A DNA stretch of 49,345 bases from a virus: IMG/VR virus record IMGVR_UViG_3300006750_000014, positions 1 to 49,345 of that record. One strand, given 5' to 3'. The translations under genes were made by a program, and so were the position numbers. The notes under the pieces were generated by a model that was not told where the DNA came from, made no database searches, and saw nothing but the letters and a program-made list of their open reading frames with translations. Shown here one piece after another: positions 16,306 through 26,671 of this stretch; position 1 is the stretch's first letter; every line of letters starts with the position of its first letter.

Positions 16306-19300
16306 TTAAAGAGTAGGGTCATTACCACCAGCCATTTCCTTTATCTTCTCAGACAATTGACTCATGACATTCTTCAGAATTGTTGGAGTGGCTTCGGCTA
16401 TTAACTGAGCACCATTAAGAAGTACCTCAATCGGCTGTACCTTTGTTTCAAACTGAACTGTTAGTCCATTCATATTTTCTAGTTTCTCGGCAGCTTTTGC
16501 TAATGCTCCTACGTGTTGACCAAAAGTATTTTGTGCTGCCGCAAAGGTCTCTACAGTAGGCTTAATAGAATCTACCTGAGAGGTTGTTCCTCCGTCAGGC
16601 AAACGAGTGCCAAATCCTGAGTTTCCAGTCTTTGTCTCTTGCTTACGACCAAGCCTCTCTCTTAGAGCATTAAACTCTGAGTCTTCTCTAAGGTTTGTAT
16701 TTTTATCTGTATTCAACTGTTGGAATACACGATTTCTCTCTTCTCCTCTAAAGCTTCGGATAAAAGCTTTTTGGCTAGATGCGTGCTGACCGCTAACAGT
16801 ATCTAAGACACTCTTAGAGGTGGCATCCAAGCCTCCTTTGGCTCCTAGCCCTCTACCAACTATTCTTCTTGCCACCGTATTATTCTCAAAGGTTGGCTGG
16901 ATTCCTCCTAGTCTTGAAGGCTCAAGCTGCTGCTTGCGAAATACTGAGAAGTCTTTAGCTTGAGCAGCCTGCCCTCTAACAGAGCTTAGACCGCCAAATC
17001 TCTCTCTTGCTGCTGCCTGTTGCTCGGCACGAGCATCTCTTCTTCCTTGCATAACTTTTTCATGCCTATCTCTTCTGGCTTCCTTTAAACGCTCAAACGG
17101 AGTAAGAGCTAATCTTCTCTCTTTATTGAATTTGTCAGCCCTGGCACGCTCGACTTCAGCGTCCGACTTCGGCTTCTTTAAAATACGGTTTTGTGGAGTA
17201 GGAGATAATCCTCCAAGTGCAGCGGGACTAGAAGGGGTTGCTGTCGAAGGCTTAGCCGAAGGTTTATTAAGAACTGCCGCCCTACGTTTTTCTAGATCGG
17301 CTGCCCTTCTATCTCTATCAACTTGTGCTGGATCAGGACCAGCAGGCTTGATTTTTTTTGCGGCCTCTAGAGCGGCTTCTTTCGCTTTCGATTCTGCCTC
17401 TTCTGCAAGCTTTTCATACTCTTGAATCCCTTTGATATAAGCGGCCTCAGCAGCTTTAACGGCCTTGGCAGCGGCTTCAGCAACTTTAACTGCCCTTCTC
17501 TTTGCACCTGTATCTTTTCGACCTTTACCAATTCCGGCGACCTTTTTATCGGCTTTAGCTTTGGCAGCTCTAGCCTCTTTTAGTTCAGCAGCAGCCTTGG
17601 CAGCGGCTTTAGCTTTGGCGGCTTTAGCTACTTTTAGTTCAGCAGCAGCCTTGGCAGCAGGCCCAGAACCAGCTCCAGAGCCTCCTCTCTCATTAGGAGT
17701 CCCTCTACCGCCTCCCACGTCTTGCAAAACCAGATCTCGCAAACCGTCCAGACCCTGTAATAGTGCCTCCTGCTCATTAGGAGTCCCTCTATATGGACGA
17801 TTCAGAGCCGCCAAGGGGCCAGAGCCCGAGGGCGAAGTGCCAGCGGTTTGTCGAGAGTTATCCAAGGTTTGTTGCAAGGCAGCTCCGAGATTTGTTGAGA
17901 GGGGAGGAGCAGGAGCGGCAGTACTTCCTACTCCAGAATGCGAAGTTCGGTATGGTCCGAACACATCGTCTGTATTAGTAATATTACCTTGACCATCGAG
18001 GATCGGCTTCACAGGCTTAATGCCAGCGGCTTGTCGAGCAGCAGATATATCTCTAGCATTGGCAGCTATTGCGGCAGGGGTGATTTTGCTTGGGTCTGTT
18101 CTGTGAGTTGTTGGGCGGGTTGGTTTAGCTGGTGCAGTATCATCAGCGGTTATAGCATCAACTCGTGATTTAAACTCAATAGTAGCAGCGTCCCTTAGCT
18201 CCTCAAAGGCAAGAGAAGCTTGTAGTATTTTAATAGCTGTTAGCTCCAGCTCTGTGCGGAACTTCTCCTGCTGACTTATGATTTGTTTAGAGTTAGCATT
18301 AACTACTCTTGTAATAACCTCCTCTTGTGCTACACGAAGTCTCTCCCCCTCAGTAAGAAGACCTTTTTCGTCGTTAGTGGTGCCCTTTGCGGTCCCGCCA
18401 ACACCAAACAAGCGACCTCCTAGCAGATCTCCTTTGGGGCGAGTGCCTCCGAGTCCATCAAATAACTTTGCAAACCCTCCCCCAATAGCCTTGGTAGCAT
18501 TCGCTAATACCTGCTCAAGCTCTGCCTCATTTAGTTGGAAAGCATCTTTAACTTGACCAGGATCAGCTAGGATAGCTGACGCTTCCTCAAATTTTAATGG
18601 TTGGTTTCTTGATGCTTTTTCGGCTGCAAGAGTCGGCTTTAAAAAATCAAAGAAAGCCTTTCTTCTATCTTCTGGATTTTTAGCACTACCAACCTTTGAA
18701 GCAAATAGCTGAGCACGCTGACGTTGATTCAGACGACTCTCTTGGATTTTAGCTAATTCGCTTTCTATTGCTCCTAGTCGGACTACATCAGTACTTAATG
18801 TATCTAGAGCCTTATTAGTGCCCTCAAGAGCCTTAGCGTTTTCACCAAGTCTCTTGACTAATTCTGTCTGCCTATCAAGACCCTTTGTGCTTAATGCATC
18901 TGGAGAATCTTGCAGTGCTTTTAGCTCATTCTGTGTGTTTGTACGGCTTGCTTCAAGACTAGAACGACGGCCCAGCAATGATCGAGAATCAAGGACATTA
19001 AAGCCTGCCCCCGCTCCCGCTAGTCCTCCAGCAGCACCTCCGGCATTTACTTGTGCTTCAAGAGTTTTTCTTAGTTTGCTTTCAGCATTAGCACGCACAT
19101 CGACAGAACGATTAATAAACTTATTGAAGCGTTCTTCAAAAGCTTGACGATTCTTTACGATAGTTTCTTCTGCCTGAGCACGATTGCGAAAAATTTCTAA
19201 CTGGAAATTAGCAGAAGATAAAACAGAATCATTAAACTGATTCAAGCTATTAGTTATAGACTCTGATCCAGCACGTAGCTTCTCTCCAAAGTCAGTGATA

Positions 19301-22300
19301 GCTGACTGTAGCTCTTTTCCTCCTCCGCTCGCCAAGGTCTTCCGAAGCTGTTCTATACCAAGTCCAGCGTCATCGCTTCCCTTCTGACGACCAGCAAAGA
19401 CATTTCTAAGACTAGCATCAATATCCTTTTTAACGCCTTCTGGTAATCCTGCAAAATCGGCTCCTGCAAACCTTTCAAAAGTCTTGGTTATATCGGTTAG
19501 ACTAATATCAGCCGTGCCAGAGGTTCCTGCATTTCGAGCTGCCAAATCATCAACAGTTCTCTTGAGAGTAAATGGTAGGTCTCGGGCAAATGTTAGGAGT
19601 GGCTTCAATCCATCGAAAGCGGCTCCTCCTCCTCCTCCAGCCACTACATTCTGTATGCGATTTATAGCACCCCCTATCTCAACGTTACTACGTCCAGCAA
19701 GATCAGTAAGAGGATTGACCCTCTTTTGAGGAGTTATAGTCTGGTCGGCTCCACCTATGCGTTTAATTTCTGATTCTATATTTCCCGACACTACCACTAA
19801 ATCAGAGACAGCACTTGCTACTCGACGAGAAAGCTGATCTATTGCTTGGCCGAAGGCATCAAATCCTTGAACCATCTTAGCAAGCTGCTTCGCAATCTTC
19901 TCAGCTTGGAATTGAGCTGCTATTAGCTCAACATTGCCGTTTTTTACGGCGTCTATATATCTATCTGTTGTAGCAACCATATCTAAGATATTTTGCTGAG
20001 AAGAAGAACCTAACGCCTCATTGAATGCCTTGGCTTGATCAGGATCAAGATTACGAATAGATTTAGTAATGCTTTCTATGCTTGAGGTATCAATGCCAAA
20101 ACCTGCAAAGCTTGTGTTCTTTCTGGACAATATATCGTTTGCTTGTGCTATAAAGTTTTGCTTAAAGGCTTCAACCCCATCTCCAACTGACCCACCCCTG
20201 TCTAATGATTTTCTAAAGGCGTCGTCCGAAGTTTGCAGAATAGTTTCAAAAAGCTCACCATCATCGTTATTTCCTTTTTTGATCTTCGCTATATCAGTAG
20301 ATAGTCTCTTAGCTGCCGCCATGCGATTAGAGGAGTTAAGTGTCTTGAATAATCTTTGCATACTCCCAGTGAAAGCATCTGTTGAACCCGTAACATCATC
20401 AGCACTTGCTAATGCTGACTGAAGCTCAGAAATATTGAGATCGGAAAGGTCTGGCAAAGACTCTAGTTCTTCTAAAGAAAATCCTGCTGCAATATTTTCA
20501 GTAAAAGCCTTAAACTGCTCCTGGGCTTTCTTAAGATCTTCATCATTAATCAAATTTAGAGATTGACCAATTGCTGCTCCTCTTTTTTGAGCTGCAACCT
20601 GCCTGCCTCTACTATCTTTCCTGTCTTGTGCTGCCTTAGAAAAGAGACTGAGACTAACATCTCCTACAGCCTTTATCTTATTAATAATTCCAGTCTCAGC
20701 AGATAAGCCAGTTCCTATGTCTATTATGCCCTGAAGCCCAATCCCTAATCCCTTAATACTAGGGAAAAGTAGCCCCGGCACTGAATTAAAAGCATTGGCT
20801 GCTTGCTGAGTCAAGCTTTCCATCCCCGCCAAAGTATCAGTTGTTCTTAGAACTTGCTTAGAAAGGCTTTCGGTAGCCTTAGCAAAATCGTCAATCTTTT
20901 CGACATTTTTAAAATCTGAGCCTAGTCTCTCTAGACTATCGCCAAATTTATCAGAAGCAACAGCCAAGGCATCAAGAGACTCGAATTTCACTTGCTCTTG
21001 AGCAGCCTTAAGGAGACCAATAGTAGCACCAGCCACTCCTCCAACAGCCGCACCAACAGCCGCACCAACGGGACCAGCTACAACCATACCAAGACCCGCA
21101 CCAAGAGCGGCTCCTTGAAGCCCTCCTTTTATACCGCCAAACACCTTAGCACTTTTTGCACCACCCGGCCCACGAAAACCTTTCGCTCCACCTACTTCTG
21201 TTCTACCAAATCCCTTACCAACAGCATCAGCAATAGGACCAATAGCAAGAGCTGCGATAGCACCGATAATCCCTGGCTTTAGAACCTTCCCTAAAGTAGA
21301 AGCAATGACTTTTATTCCCCCAGGAGGCAATAGTCCCTTGCCATTGGGTGGCAAAGGGGGTCTCGTAGCTAAGCCTACAAGACTTGACTTGCCAAATAGC
21401 CTAGTACTTCTACCAACAGGAGGCAAACCCCCTCCAGCAGCTAGTCTAGGTCTAATTCCTGCTCTATGGCGTTTTCTGCGTGCAGCAAGCCTTTCTCTAA
21501 CAGAGGCTACCCTGTCTTCTCTTGATCTTGTAAGATTATCTGCACGACGCTTTGCTCCCGCTCCTCTTCTTGCCGCTTCCCGGCCATCTGGGGTGTCCTT
21601 AAAAGCTTGGCCTGTTCTGGCTATCGCACGGTCGTTGGCCTGTCTCTGCTTGGAGATCTCTATCTCCTTTTGTCGTTCAATTATCAGTTGGTTTTCGGCA
21701 GTAGTCTTTTCTTTAAGCAGTTTTAATTCGAGTGCGTTTGCCTGCTGTATTTGAGCCTCTAGAGCCTTATTGCTTCTCGCTTGTCCAGCTTTTGAGTGAC
21801 CTATCGGAAAGAACGTTCTTTGCGATTCTAACACCGCAGTTTTATTAGAAGCAGCGGCCTGTCTCTTGGCTGCTGCCTTAGCCTTAGCCTTTGCCGCTCT
21901 CACTACACCTGCCTGCTCTGTTGCTTCTTTCTTTAGGGCTGCTCCTCCTCTTCTAGCTCCAGCAAAAGCTTGAGCTTCTGGAGATGCACCTAAACCAGCA
22001 GAGCCATCTTTCCCCGTTATTAGGCTTGACTTTTTAGCCATTGTATCAACACTGATGGCCGCTGCTTGAGCAGCAGCACTTAATTTCCCCATCGAGAAAG
22101 CACCGCTTCCCATTTGTGAACCAAGCAAAGAAATAGCAATAGCTGCACCACCAATACCATTAACAAAGCCTTCGAATGAGCTAAAGTCTAATCCTTGCAG
22201 TACGCTTAATGCTAAAGTTGCTCCAGTGATAACTTGGATTGCCCCACCATAGCCTACTCCTCCTCCTCCAGCAAATTTTGCACGGCCTGTACTGCTTGAT

Positions 22301-25300
22301 CTACCTACTGATCCACCTCTATTTGCGAATAGTCGAGGAGCTTCTTCAAAAACCCCAGAGTCAATAGCAGCAAGAGAATCTCCACGATTGATAATATATG
22401 AGCCTACAGGAAGATCTGCTTTAACTGTGTCCCGCGTACCAATACCAGGAACTTGAGATATATTAGCAGGATCAACATTAGCTAAGTTAGAAGCATCTCC
22501 ACCAGCATTAGTTTTATCTAGAGCCTTTTTGCCTCCTGCTTGAGCGACACCTTTACTGTTGACAGCAAACTCTCCCGGCGTCACTAAAGAGGGTATAGTA
22601 GGCACAACTGGCTGAGTACCGCCTCGATTCAGATCTAAACGAATCCCTTGCTTTTTCAAGAAGGCTCCTACTTGCTTTCCGCTAGTAGTGGAAGTTACTT
22701 TCATGCCAGCAGCATCAGCAGAGGTTAGAATTCTTGATGCGGAATCTGTCCCTCCCACCTTGCCCTGAAGAGGGGTGGAGTCATTAAGCCTTTTGCGTAA
22801 AAGGGCTTTTCCTTTTGCACCTCCAAAACCCCCAAGCTTAGAAAGAGCTGCTCCCTTAAGAGGAATAGCAGGAGGAAGGTCTCTAACTAGTTGGTTTACT
22901 GCCTTCTTTCTTAAATTGTCAGGCCCCGCAGAACGTTGGCTTAGCTTGGCGTCAATAAAGCTAATTCCTTTTAAGCCATCGAAGTTGTCCGCAAGCTTAG
23001 GGACAAGTCCTGTCTCAAAATCAAAAGGACGATTAATATCGGGCTTATTATTAAATTTGCCTCCTGTCTGAAAGGCTTCTAACACAGATTCAAACAAGCT
23101 GCCTTTTACTCCGCGATTAATACTGTCAAAGAAATCCTGGGGGGCCTTGCCAGGAACGGTTGGGACAGGCAAACCAAAGTCTTTAGCCAGAAGACTACTA
23201 GTTCCTTTAACAGCCTCAGTAATTCCTTTTTCTAAGGAGCTATCAAATGTCTTGGCAGTGTTCTCATTTAAAGCGGAGCGTTGGAGAGTAAGCGGTTTCC
23301 CTCCCTTGATAGCCGAAGTATTTCTTGATCCTTTCCCCAGAGCTTGAGAAGCCTTCTGAACTTCAGCAGGAGTTATGACATTTAGAGGCGGCGTAGCGAT
23401 ACCTTGAGGTCCATCTAAAATAGCGGCACCAATTTTAGTTTGTGTTTTACTAGCCAGACCACCAGCCGCAAACTTCTGACGAGAAGATCCCCCCATACCA
23501 AACTTTGGACGAGCAGATCCTCCGCTTCCTAGCTTGGCTACTGTAGGTTTACGGCCTCGGCCTAGAGGAGTAGCTGTAGTTACTGCCACTCCTTTCATAG
23601 CTGCAATCAAAATAGGTATGCGAGCACTCAAGGTCTGTAGTACGGTAACGGTCTTAGAAGAAATAGAGCCTAAAGTCCCCATTCCTTTATTTAAAGCAAT
23701 AAGCTGGACAGTATTCTTTTGTATCTCTGCTGTATTAGCTGTTACAGCCGCCTTAGTAGCCTCTGCCTTAGCCTTTGATGCAGCACCACTAGCACCACCA
23801 GCTCCTCCTCCAATAACACTTTTTCCACCGCCCTTCCCGCCTTTGCCAATTCCTCCAATAAATCCACTAGCAAAACCAAAAGCAGCACCCGATAATTTCA
23901 GAGCAGCGAAGGTAGTAAGAAGAGGGATAGCTGGACGCAAAGCGTCGGCTAAAGTAATAAAAGCATTAGCAGCAGTGAGAGCAAACTTCGCTAAATTTTG
24001 GAATGTATCAGAACCAGCAATATCACGTATCAACTTGCCAAATCGTTGACGCAATGCATCAAGCTGCACAGAAAGAGTTTGTTGGGCTAGAACAACATCT
24101 TTAGTAATGCTTGCCGTTCCCGCCAAGGCTACTTTACGAGCCTTCTCAGCCTTTTCAAACTCAACGATAGCTGGGATCAAGTTCTTTAGCTGACGAATAC
24201 CGCCTAACTCTTCAACAATAGCACCAAACGTTACAGTATCGCCTCTCTTTTGTAAAGCACTTAGCTTATTAGATAATTCTTTGAATGAATTAAAAAAGCC
24301 AATGAACTGCCCTTCAGCATTAACCAGCTCAACATTAAACTGCTTCAAGAACTCAATCGTCTGAGGACGTTGAATACGAGCAAAGATAGTTCTTAGGCCA
24401 GTACCGATAGAGTCGGCACTTTCGCGAGTAGTAGAACGAACAGCAGTAAAGATTGAGATCAGCTCATTCAGTGCTTCTTGTGGCTTTTGGAACTCAGGAG
24501 TAGACGCAGCAAACACACCACCAGCACGACGGATCACAGAGATTAAGTCTTCCGACTCAACAGCGAACTTCTTAGATACTGCATTTAAAGAGCCAAGTAC
24601 CTGCTCGGTCTTATCAGCAGAGATATTAAACTGGTTTAAAGCAGCAATAACACCTTCAGTAGTTTGCTGTAGACTACCAAAAGTAGGAGCTAGTGATGCT
24701 CGTGCTACAGCACGTAGAGATGCACGCACCTGATCTAATGACTGGCCTGTTTGGGCAAAGGTACGAGCGACATCAAGTAACTCGTTAGCGTTCACACCAA
24801 GAGTTGTAGATAGGTTATCAATTGTGTTGGTAAGCCCCTGTAGGTCTTTACCTGCCTTGCCTGTAACCTGAGTAATCTTAATCAGCTCACGTTGAAAACT
24901 AATGGCTTGAGAAATACCTTGTTGTACAGCACGAACAAAACCAAAGATGGCTCCTGTCGCAATAGTAAAAGCTGCAAATCGACGAATAGCCAAAGCAGCA
25001 TCTTTACCGAAGGCTTCAATCTGAGAGCCGGTTTTTTTAGCAGCCGCTCCTGCCTTAGCAATACCCTTAGTGGCACCGGCTGTAGCGTTGCCTAATCTGG
25101 TAGTAGAACCTGCCATTCCAGCCATAGAATTCTTTGCTGTAGTAGCACTAGCCGTCAAACGCTTAAGATTTGCTTCTACAGAAGTAAGAGCAGCATTAAA
25201 GGCTTTAAGCTGACCAGCGGCCCCTTTAGTTATACTTATTTTTACTGGCACGTTAATGCCACGCAAGCCCTTGGAGATGGCTTTGCGAACTGTACCTATA

Positions 25301-25347
25301 TTCTTAGGTCCACTTAGAACGACTTTTGCATTAATATTGAATGCCAT
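16306..25347 (-). CDS. Tail tape measure protein (3,013 residues)
   Basis: Its length and place between the chaperone-like genes and the tail-tip genes identify it. Residues about 130-420 match the TP901-type tape-measure core: FQRELIKITQVTGKAGKDL, then GVNANELLDVARTFAQTGQ, then SADSIGTGLRTIFARIQRP. Hydrophobic glycine/alanine stretches near residues 1360-1380 and 1420-1450 could insert in membranes during DNA entry. Residues about 2560-2650 are an alanine-lysine-glutamate-rich helix (AAAKAAAELKEARAAKAKA), preceded by a short G-T-P-N-E repeat. At about 0.15 nm per residue this length predicts a tail near 450 nm. I saw no peptidase or muramidase motif, though such a domain could be missed. A terminator-like hairpin lies just upstream of its start. 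Confidence 0.93.
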   Translation of the reverse strand: MAFNINAKVVLSGPKNIGTVRKAISKGLRGINVPVKISITKGAAGQLKAFNAALTSVEANLKRLTASATTAKNSMAGMAGSTTRLGNATAGATKGIAKAGAAAKKTGSQIEAFGKDAALAIRRFAAFTIATGAIFGFVRAVQQGISQAISFQRELIKITQVTGKAGKDLQGLTNTIDNLSTTLGVNANELLDVARTFAQTGQSLDQVRASLRAVARASLAPTFGSLQQTTEGVIAALNQFNISADKTEQVLGSLNAVSKKFAVESEDLISVIRRAGGVFAASTPEFQKPQEALNELISIFTAVRSTTRESADSIGTGLRTIFARIQRPQTIEFLKQFNVELVNAEGQFIGFFNSFKELSNKLSALQKRGDTVTFGAIVEELGGIRQLKNLIPAIVEFEKAEKARKVALAGTASITKDVVLAQQTLSVQLDALRQRFGKLIRDIAGSDTFQNLAKFALTAANAFITLADALRPAIPLLTTFAALKLSGAAFGFASGFIGGIGKGGKGGGKSVIGGGAGGASGAASKAKAEATKAAVTANTAEIQKNTVQLIALNKGMGTLGSISSKTVTVLQTLSARIPILIAAMKGVAVTTATPLGRGRKPTVAKLGSGGSARPKFGMGGSSRQKFAAGGLASKTQTKIGAAILDGPQGIATPPLNVITPAEVQKASQALGKGSRNTSAIKGGKPLTLQRSALNENTAKTFDSSLEKGITEAVKGTSSLLAKDFGLPVPTVPGKAPQDFFDSINRGVKGSLFESVLEAFQTGGKFNNKPDINRPFDFETGLVPKLADNFDGLKGISFIDAKLSQRSAGPDNLRKKAVNQLVRDLPPAIPLKGAALSKLGGFGGAKGKALLRKRLNDSTPLQGKVGGTDSASRILTSADAAGMKVTSTTSGKQVGAFLKKQGIRLDLNRGGTQPVVPTIPSLVTPGEFAVNSKGVAQAGGKKALDKTNAGGDASNLANVDPANISQVPGIGTRDTVKADLPVGSYIINRGDSLAAIDSGVFEEAPRLFANRGGSVGRSSSTGRAKFAGGGGVGYGGAIQVITGATLALSVLQGLDFSSFEGFVNGIGGAAIAISLLGSQMGSGAFSMGKLSAAAQAAAISVDTMAKKSSLITGKDGSAGLGASPEAQAFAGARRGGAALKKEATEQAGVVRAAKAKAKAAAKRQAAASNKTAVLESQRTFFPIGHSKAGQARSNKALEAQIQQANALELKLLKEKTTAENQLIIERQKEIEISKQRQANDRAIARTGQAFKDTPDGREAARRGAGAKRRADNLTRSREDRVASVRERLAARRKRHRAGIRPRLAAGGGLPPVGRSTRLFGKSSLVGLATRPPLPPNGKGLLPPGGIKVIASTLGKVLKPGIIGAIAALAIGPIADAVGKGFGRTEVGGAKGFRGPGGAKSAKVFGGIKGGLQGAALGAGLGMVVAGPVGAAVGAAVGGVAGATIGLLKAAQEQVKFESLDALAVASDKFGDSLERLGSDFKNVEKIDDFAKATESLSKQVLRTTDTLAGMESLTQQAANAFNSVPGLLFPSIKGLGIGLQGIIDIGTGLSAETGIINKIKAVGDVSLSLFSKAAQDRKDSRGRQVAAQKRGAAIGQSLNLINDEDLKKAQEQFKAFTENIAAGFSLEELESLPDLSDLNISELQSALASADDVTGSTDAFTGSMQRLFKTLNSSNRMAAAKRLSTDIAKIKKGNNDDGELFETILQTSDDAFRKSLDRGGSVGDGVEAFKQNFIAQANDILSRKNTSFAGFGIDTSSIESITKSIRNLDPDQAKAFNEALGSSSQQNILDMVATTDRYIDAVKNGNVELIAAQFQAEKIAKQLAKMVQGFDAFGQAIDQLSRRVASAVSDLVVVSGNIESEIKRIGGADQTITPQKRVNPLTDLAGRSNVEIGGAINRIQNVVAGGGGGAAFDGLKPLLTFARDLPFTLKRTVDDLAARNAGTSGTADISLTDITKTFERFAGADFAGLPEGVKKDIDASLRNVFAGRQKGSDDAGLGIEQLRKTLASGGGKELQSAITDFGEKLRAGSESITNSLNQFNDSVLSSANFQLEIFRNRAQAEETIVKNRQAFEERFNKFINRSVDVRANAESKLRKTLEAQVNAGGAAGGLAGAGAGFNVLDSRSLLGRRSSLEASRTNTQNELKALQDSPDALSTKGLDRQTELVKRLGENAKALEGTNKALDTLSTDVVRLGAIESELAKIQESRLNQRQRAQLFASKVGSAKNPEDRRKAFFDFLKPTLAAEKASRNQPLKFEEASAILADPGQVKDAFQLNEAELEQVLANATKAIGGGFAKLFDGLGGTRPKGDLLGGRLFGVGGTAKGTTNDEKGLLTEGERLRVAQEEVITRVVNANSKQIISQQEKFRTELELTAIKILQASLAFEELRDAATIEFKSRVDAITADDTAPAKPTRPTTHRTDPSKITPAAIAANARDISAARQAAGIKPVKPILDGQGNITNTDDVFGPYRTSHSGVGSTAAPAPPLSTNLGAALQQTLDNSRQTAGTSPSGSGPLAALNRPYRGTPNEQEALLQGLDGLRDLVLQDVGGGRGTPNERGGSGAGSGPAAKAAAELKVAKAAKAKAAAKAAAELKEARAAKAKADKKVAGIGKGRKDTGAKRRAVKVAEAAAKAVKAAEAAYIKGIQEYEKLAEEAESKAKEAALEAAKKIKPAGPDPAQVDRDRRAADLEKRRAAVLNKPSAKPSTATPSSPAALGGLSPTPQNRILKKPKSDAEVERARADKFNKERRLALTPFERLKEARRDRHEKVMQGRRDARAEQQAAARERFGGLSSVRGQAAQAKDFSVFRKQQLEPSRLGGIQPTFENNTVARRIVGRGLGAKGGLDATSKSVLDTVSGQHASSQKAFIRSFRGEERNRVFQQLNTDKNTNLREDSEFNALRERLGRKQETKTGNSGFGTRLPDGGTTSQVDSIKPTVETFAAAQNTFGQHVGALAKAAEKLENMNGLTVQFETKVQPIEVLLNGAQLIAEATPTILKNVMSQLSEKIKEMAGGNDPTL

Positions 25348-25362
25348 GTGCTACCTCTAAAC

Positions 25363-25408
25363 AAAAAGCGACCTATCTTGAAATACCATGCATCAAAATA
25401 GATCGCTT
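25363..25408 (-). terminator. Hairpin terminator between chaperone-like gene and tape measure
   Basis: On the - strand a 16-pair stem (25393-25408 with 25366-25381, two G-T wobbles, no mismatch) holds an 11-base loop and is followed by a run of five T residues. It sits in the 72-base gap before the tape-measure start, so it would reduce read-through into the tape-measure gene rather than end the block. Confidence 0.75.
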
Positions 25409-25419
25409 ATCCAGGTTTA

Positions 25420-26334
25420 TTATTCAGCGATAGCAGTTTCTTCTACTTCCGCTTTTGTCTTCTTGCTTGTCCGTTTTTTTGGGGGAGACTTTTTCTTTTT
25501 TACCTTTTCTTCGAACTGGTCTGTATCAATTGGCTCGCCCTTGTCGTCTAGGAACGGCTCTGCTACGATATCAAACTCTCCCTCCTCGTTAAGTTCGCGA
25601 CCCTTTGAGTCAACAAAGACATGCTCTGTCTCAGAGGTCCACTTAATAAAGTTCCCAACCTCGTCAATATGTCGCCCTTTCGTATCGGTCAGACGACCCT
25701 CTTTGTCTACAAGGCGAAGCCCATCATCAACAAACTTAAACTTTTTCAGGAATTGGTTCTCAGGGAGCTTGGCATCTACCTCTTCTGTATCCGAGATAAG
25801 ATAGAAAAATTCATTGGCACCATATAAAGCAACAGGGTCTTCCTGTTTGACCAAATATTCATCCAAGCCCTTTGGAAAGTAAGGTTCTCCCGTCTCAGAA
25901 TACACCAAACAGTTAGCAAAAAGATAGTTAAATCTTGTAGCATCAGCCTTGCCCTCGCATGAGTTAGAATCAAGCTCAGTACGAGAAGAGAGAAGCTCTA
26001 TCATATCGGCCCTTTTTTCCCTCATTGCTAAAGCGATACTCTTCGCTTCTGACAACTTAATTCCGCCCTTTGCCAGCTTATATTCCATATCTATTATATC
26101 TACACGGAGCTGCTGATACTTGGCTTCTCGATCATCACTCCACATTTTACGCTTACGTAGCTCGGCTTCTAATTGATCCCTTAAAAGAGAGCCTGCTTCT
26201 AGTTCCTCGTTAAACACCTTACGGCGTTGCTCATTAGCTTTCACCAACTCTTCCATCTTGGGACGACGAACAGCATATTCAACTCCGTCTACCTCGAATG
26301 TTCTCTTGTCAGCCTTTTCGGTAATTTTACCCAT
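25420..26334 (-). CDS. Candidate tail assembly chaperone-like protein with D-x2-G repeats
   Basis: The protein has 304 residues. It lies immediately before the tape measure, the usual place of the tail assembly chaperone, which coats the tape measure while the tube forms. It begins with DKRTFEVDGVEYAVRRPKME, a pattern like phage proteins that handle tail proteins, and has a coiled-coil-like middle (LRDQLEAELRKRKM). Residues about 209-275 hold a short repeat of the form D-x2-G-[RE] every 7-16 residues (LVDKEGRLTDTKGRHIDEVG), and the end is very lysine-rich. There is no second overlapping frame that would show the frameshift typical of many tail chaperones. The role is inferred from position. 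Confidence 0.45.
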   Translation of the reverse strand: MGKITEKADKRTFEVDGVEYAVRRPKMEELVKANEQRRKVFNEELEAGSLLRDQLEAELRKRKMWSDDREAKYQQLRVDIIDMEYKLAKGGIKLSEAKSIALAMREKRADMIELLSSRTELDSNSCEGKADATRFNYLFANCLVYSETGEPYFPKGLDEYLVKQEDPVALYGANEFFYLISDTEEVDAKLPENQFLKKFKFVDDGLRLVDKEGRLTDTKGRHIDEVGNFIKWTSETEHVFVDSKGRELNEEGEFDIVAEPFLDDKGEPIDTDQFEEKVKKKKSPPKKRTSKKTKAEVEETAIAE

Positions 26335-26345
26335 TTTAATACTCC

Positions 26346-26660
26346 TCAGTTATCCTTGGTTGTTGATTTAAAATTCATCACAAAACGATTCCATGATAGC
26401 GTATACTGGGCTATCTCGCTTAGTGCTGCTCTCAGATTCGAGTTGCCAGCATCAAGTAGGCGTGTTCGAGCCGATTGCCATGTTACACGGAACTCCTTTT
26501 GCTCCTCTGTTAGTTCGTTGTATTCGAGGCCGTGACCCCATAGATCTCCAAACTCTTCTTCTAAAATAGCTAGTGAGCCAATAATAGTTGTATCAAATTT
26601 TCTTGTAATATTATTTAAGAGCCGCTTCTTTGAGGCTTCGTTATAACTTGGATTAGCCAT
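26346..26660 (-). CDS. Small protein of tail assembly region, unknown function
   Basis: The protein has 104 residues and is helical throughout (NEASKKRLLNNITRKFDTTI, then GSLAILEEEFGDLWGH, then LTEEQKEFRVTW). It lies 11 bases after the preceding gene and 11 before the next, in the stretch between tail tube and tape measure. This is where a short chaperone form is found in other siphophages. No frameshift site linking it to the next frame is apparent. Its job is inferred from position only. Confidence 0.45.
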   Translation of the reverse strand: MANPSYNEASKKRLLNNITRKFDTTIIGSLAILEEEFGDLWGHGLEYNELTEEQKEFRVTWQSARTRLLDAGNSNLRAALSEIAQYTLSWNRFVMNFKSTTKDN

Positions 26661-26671
26661 ATCTATATCCT

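Noticed and set aside
17465-17992. 175-residue + strand frame, alanine-rich
   Set aside because: It is the complement of the low-complexity alanine-lysine part of the tape measure, a usual source of long false frames.
25420-26660. Programmed -1 frameshift between tail chaperone genes
   Set aside because: The two frames do not overlap and each has its own start; no slippery heptamer near the junction was recognised.
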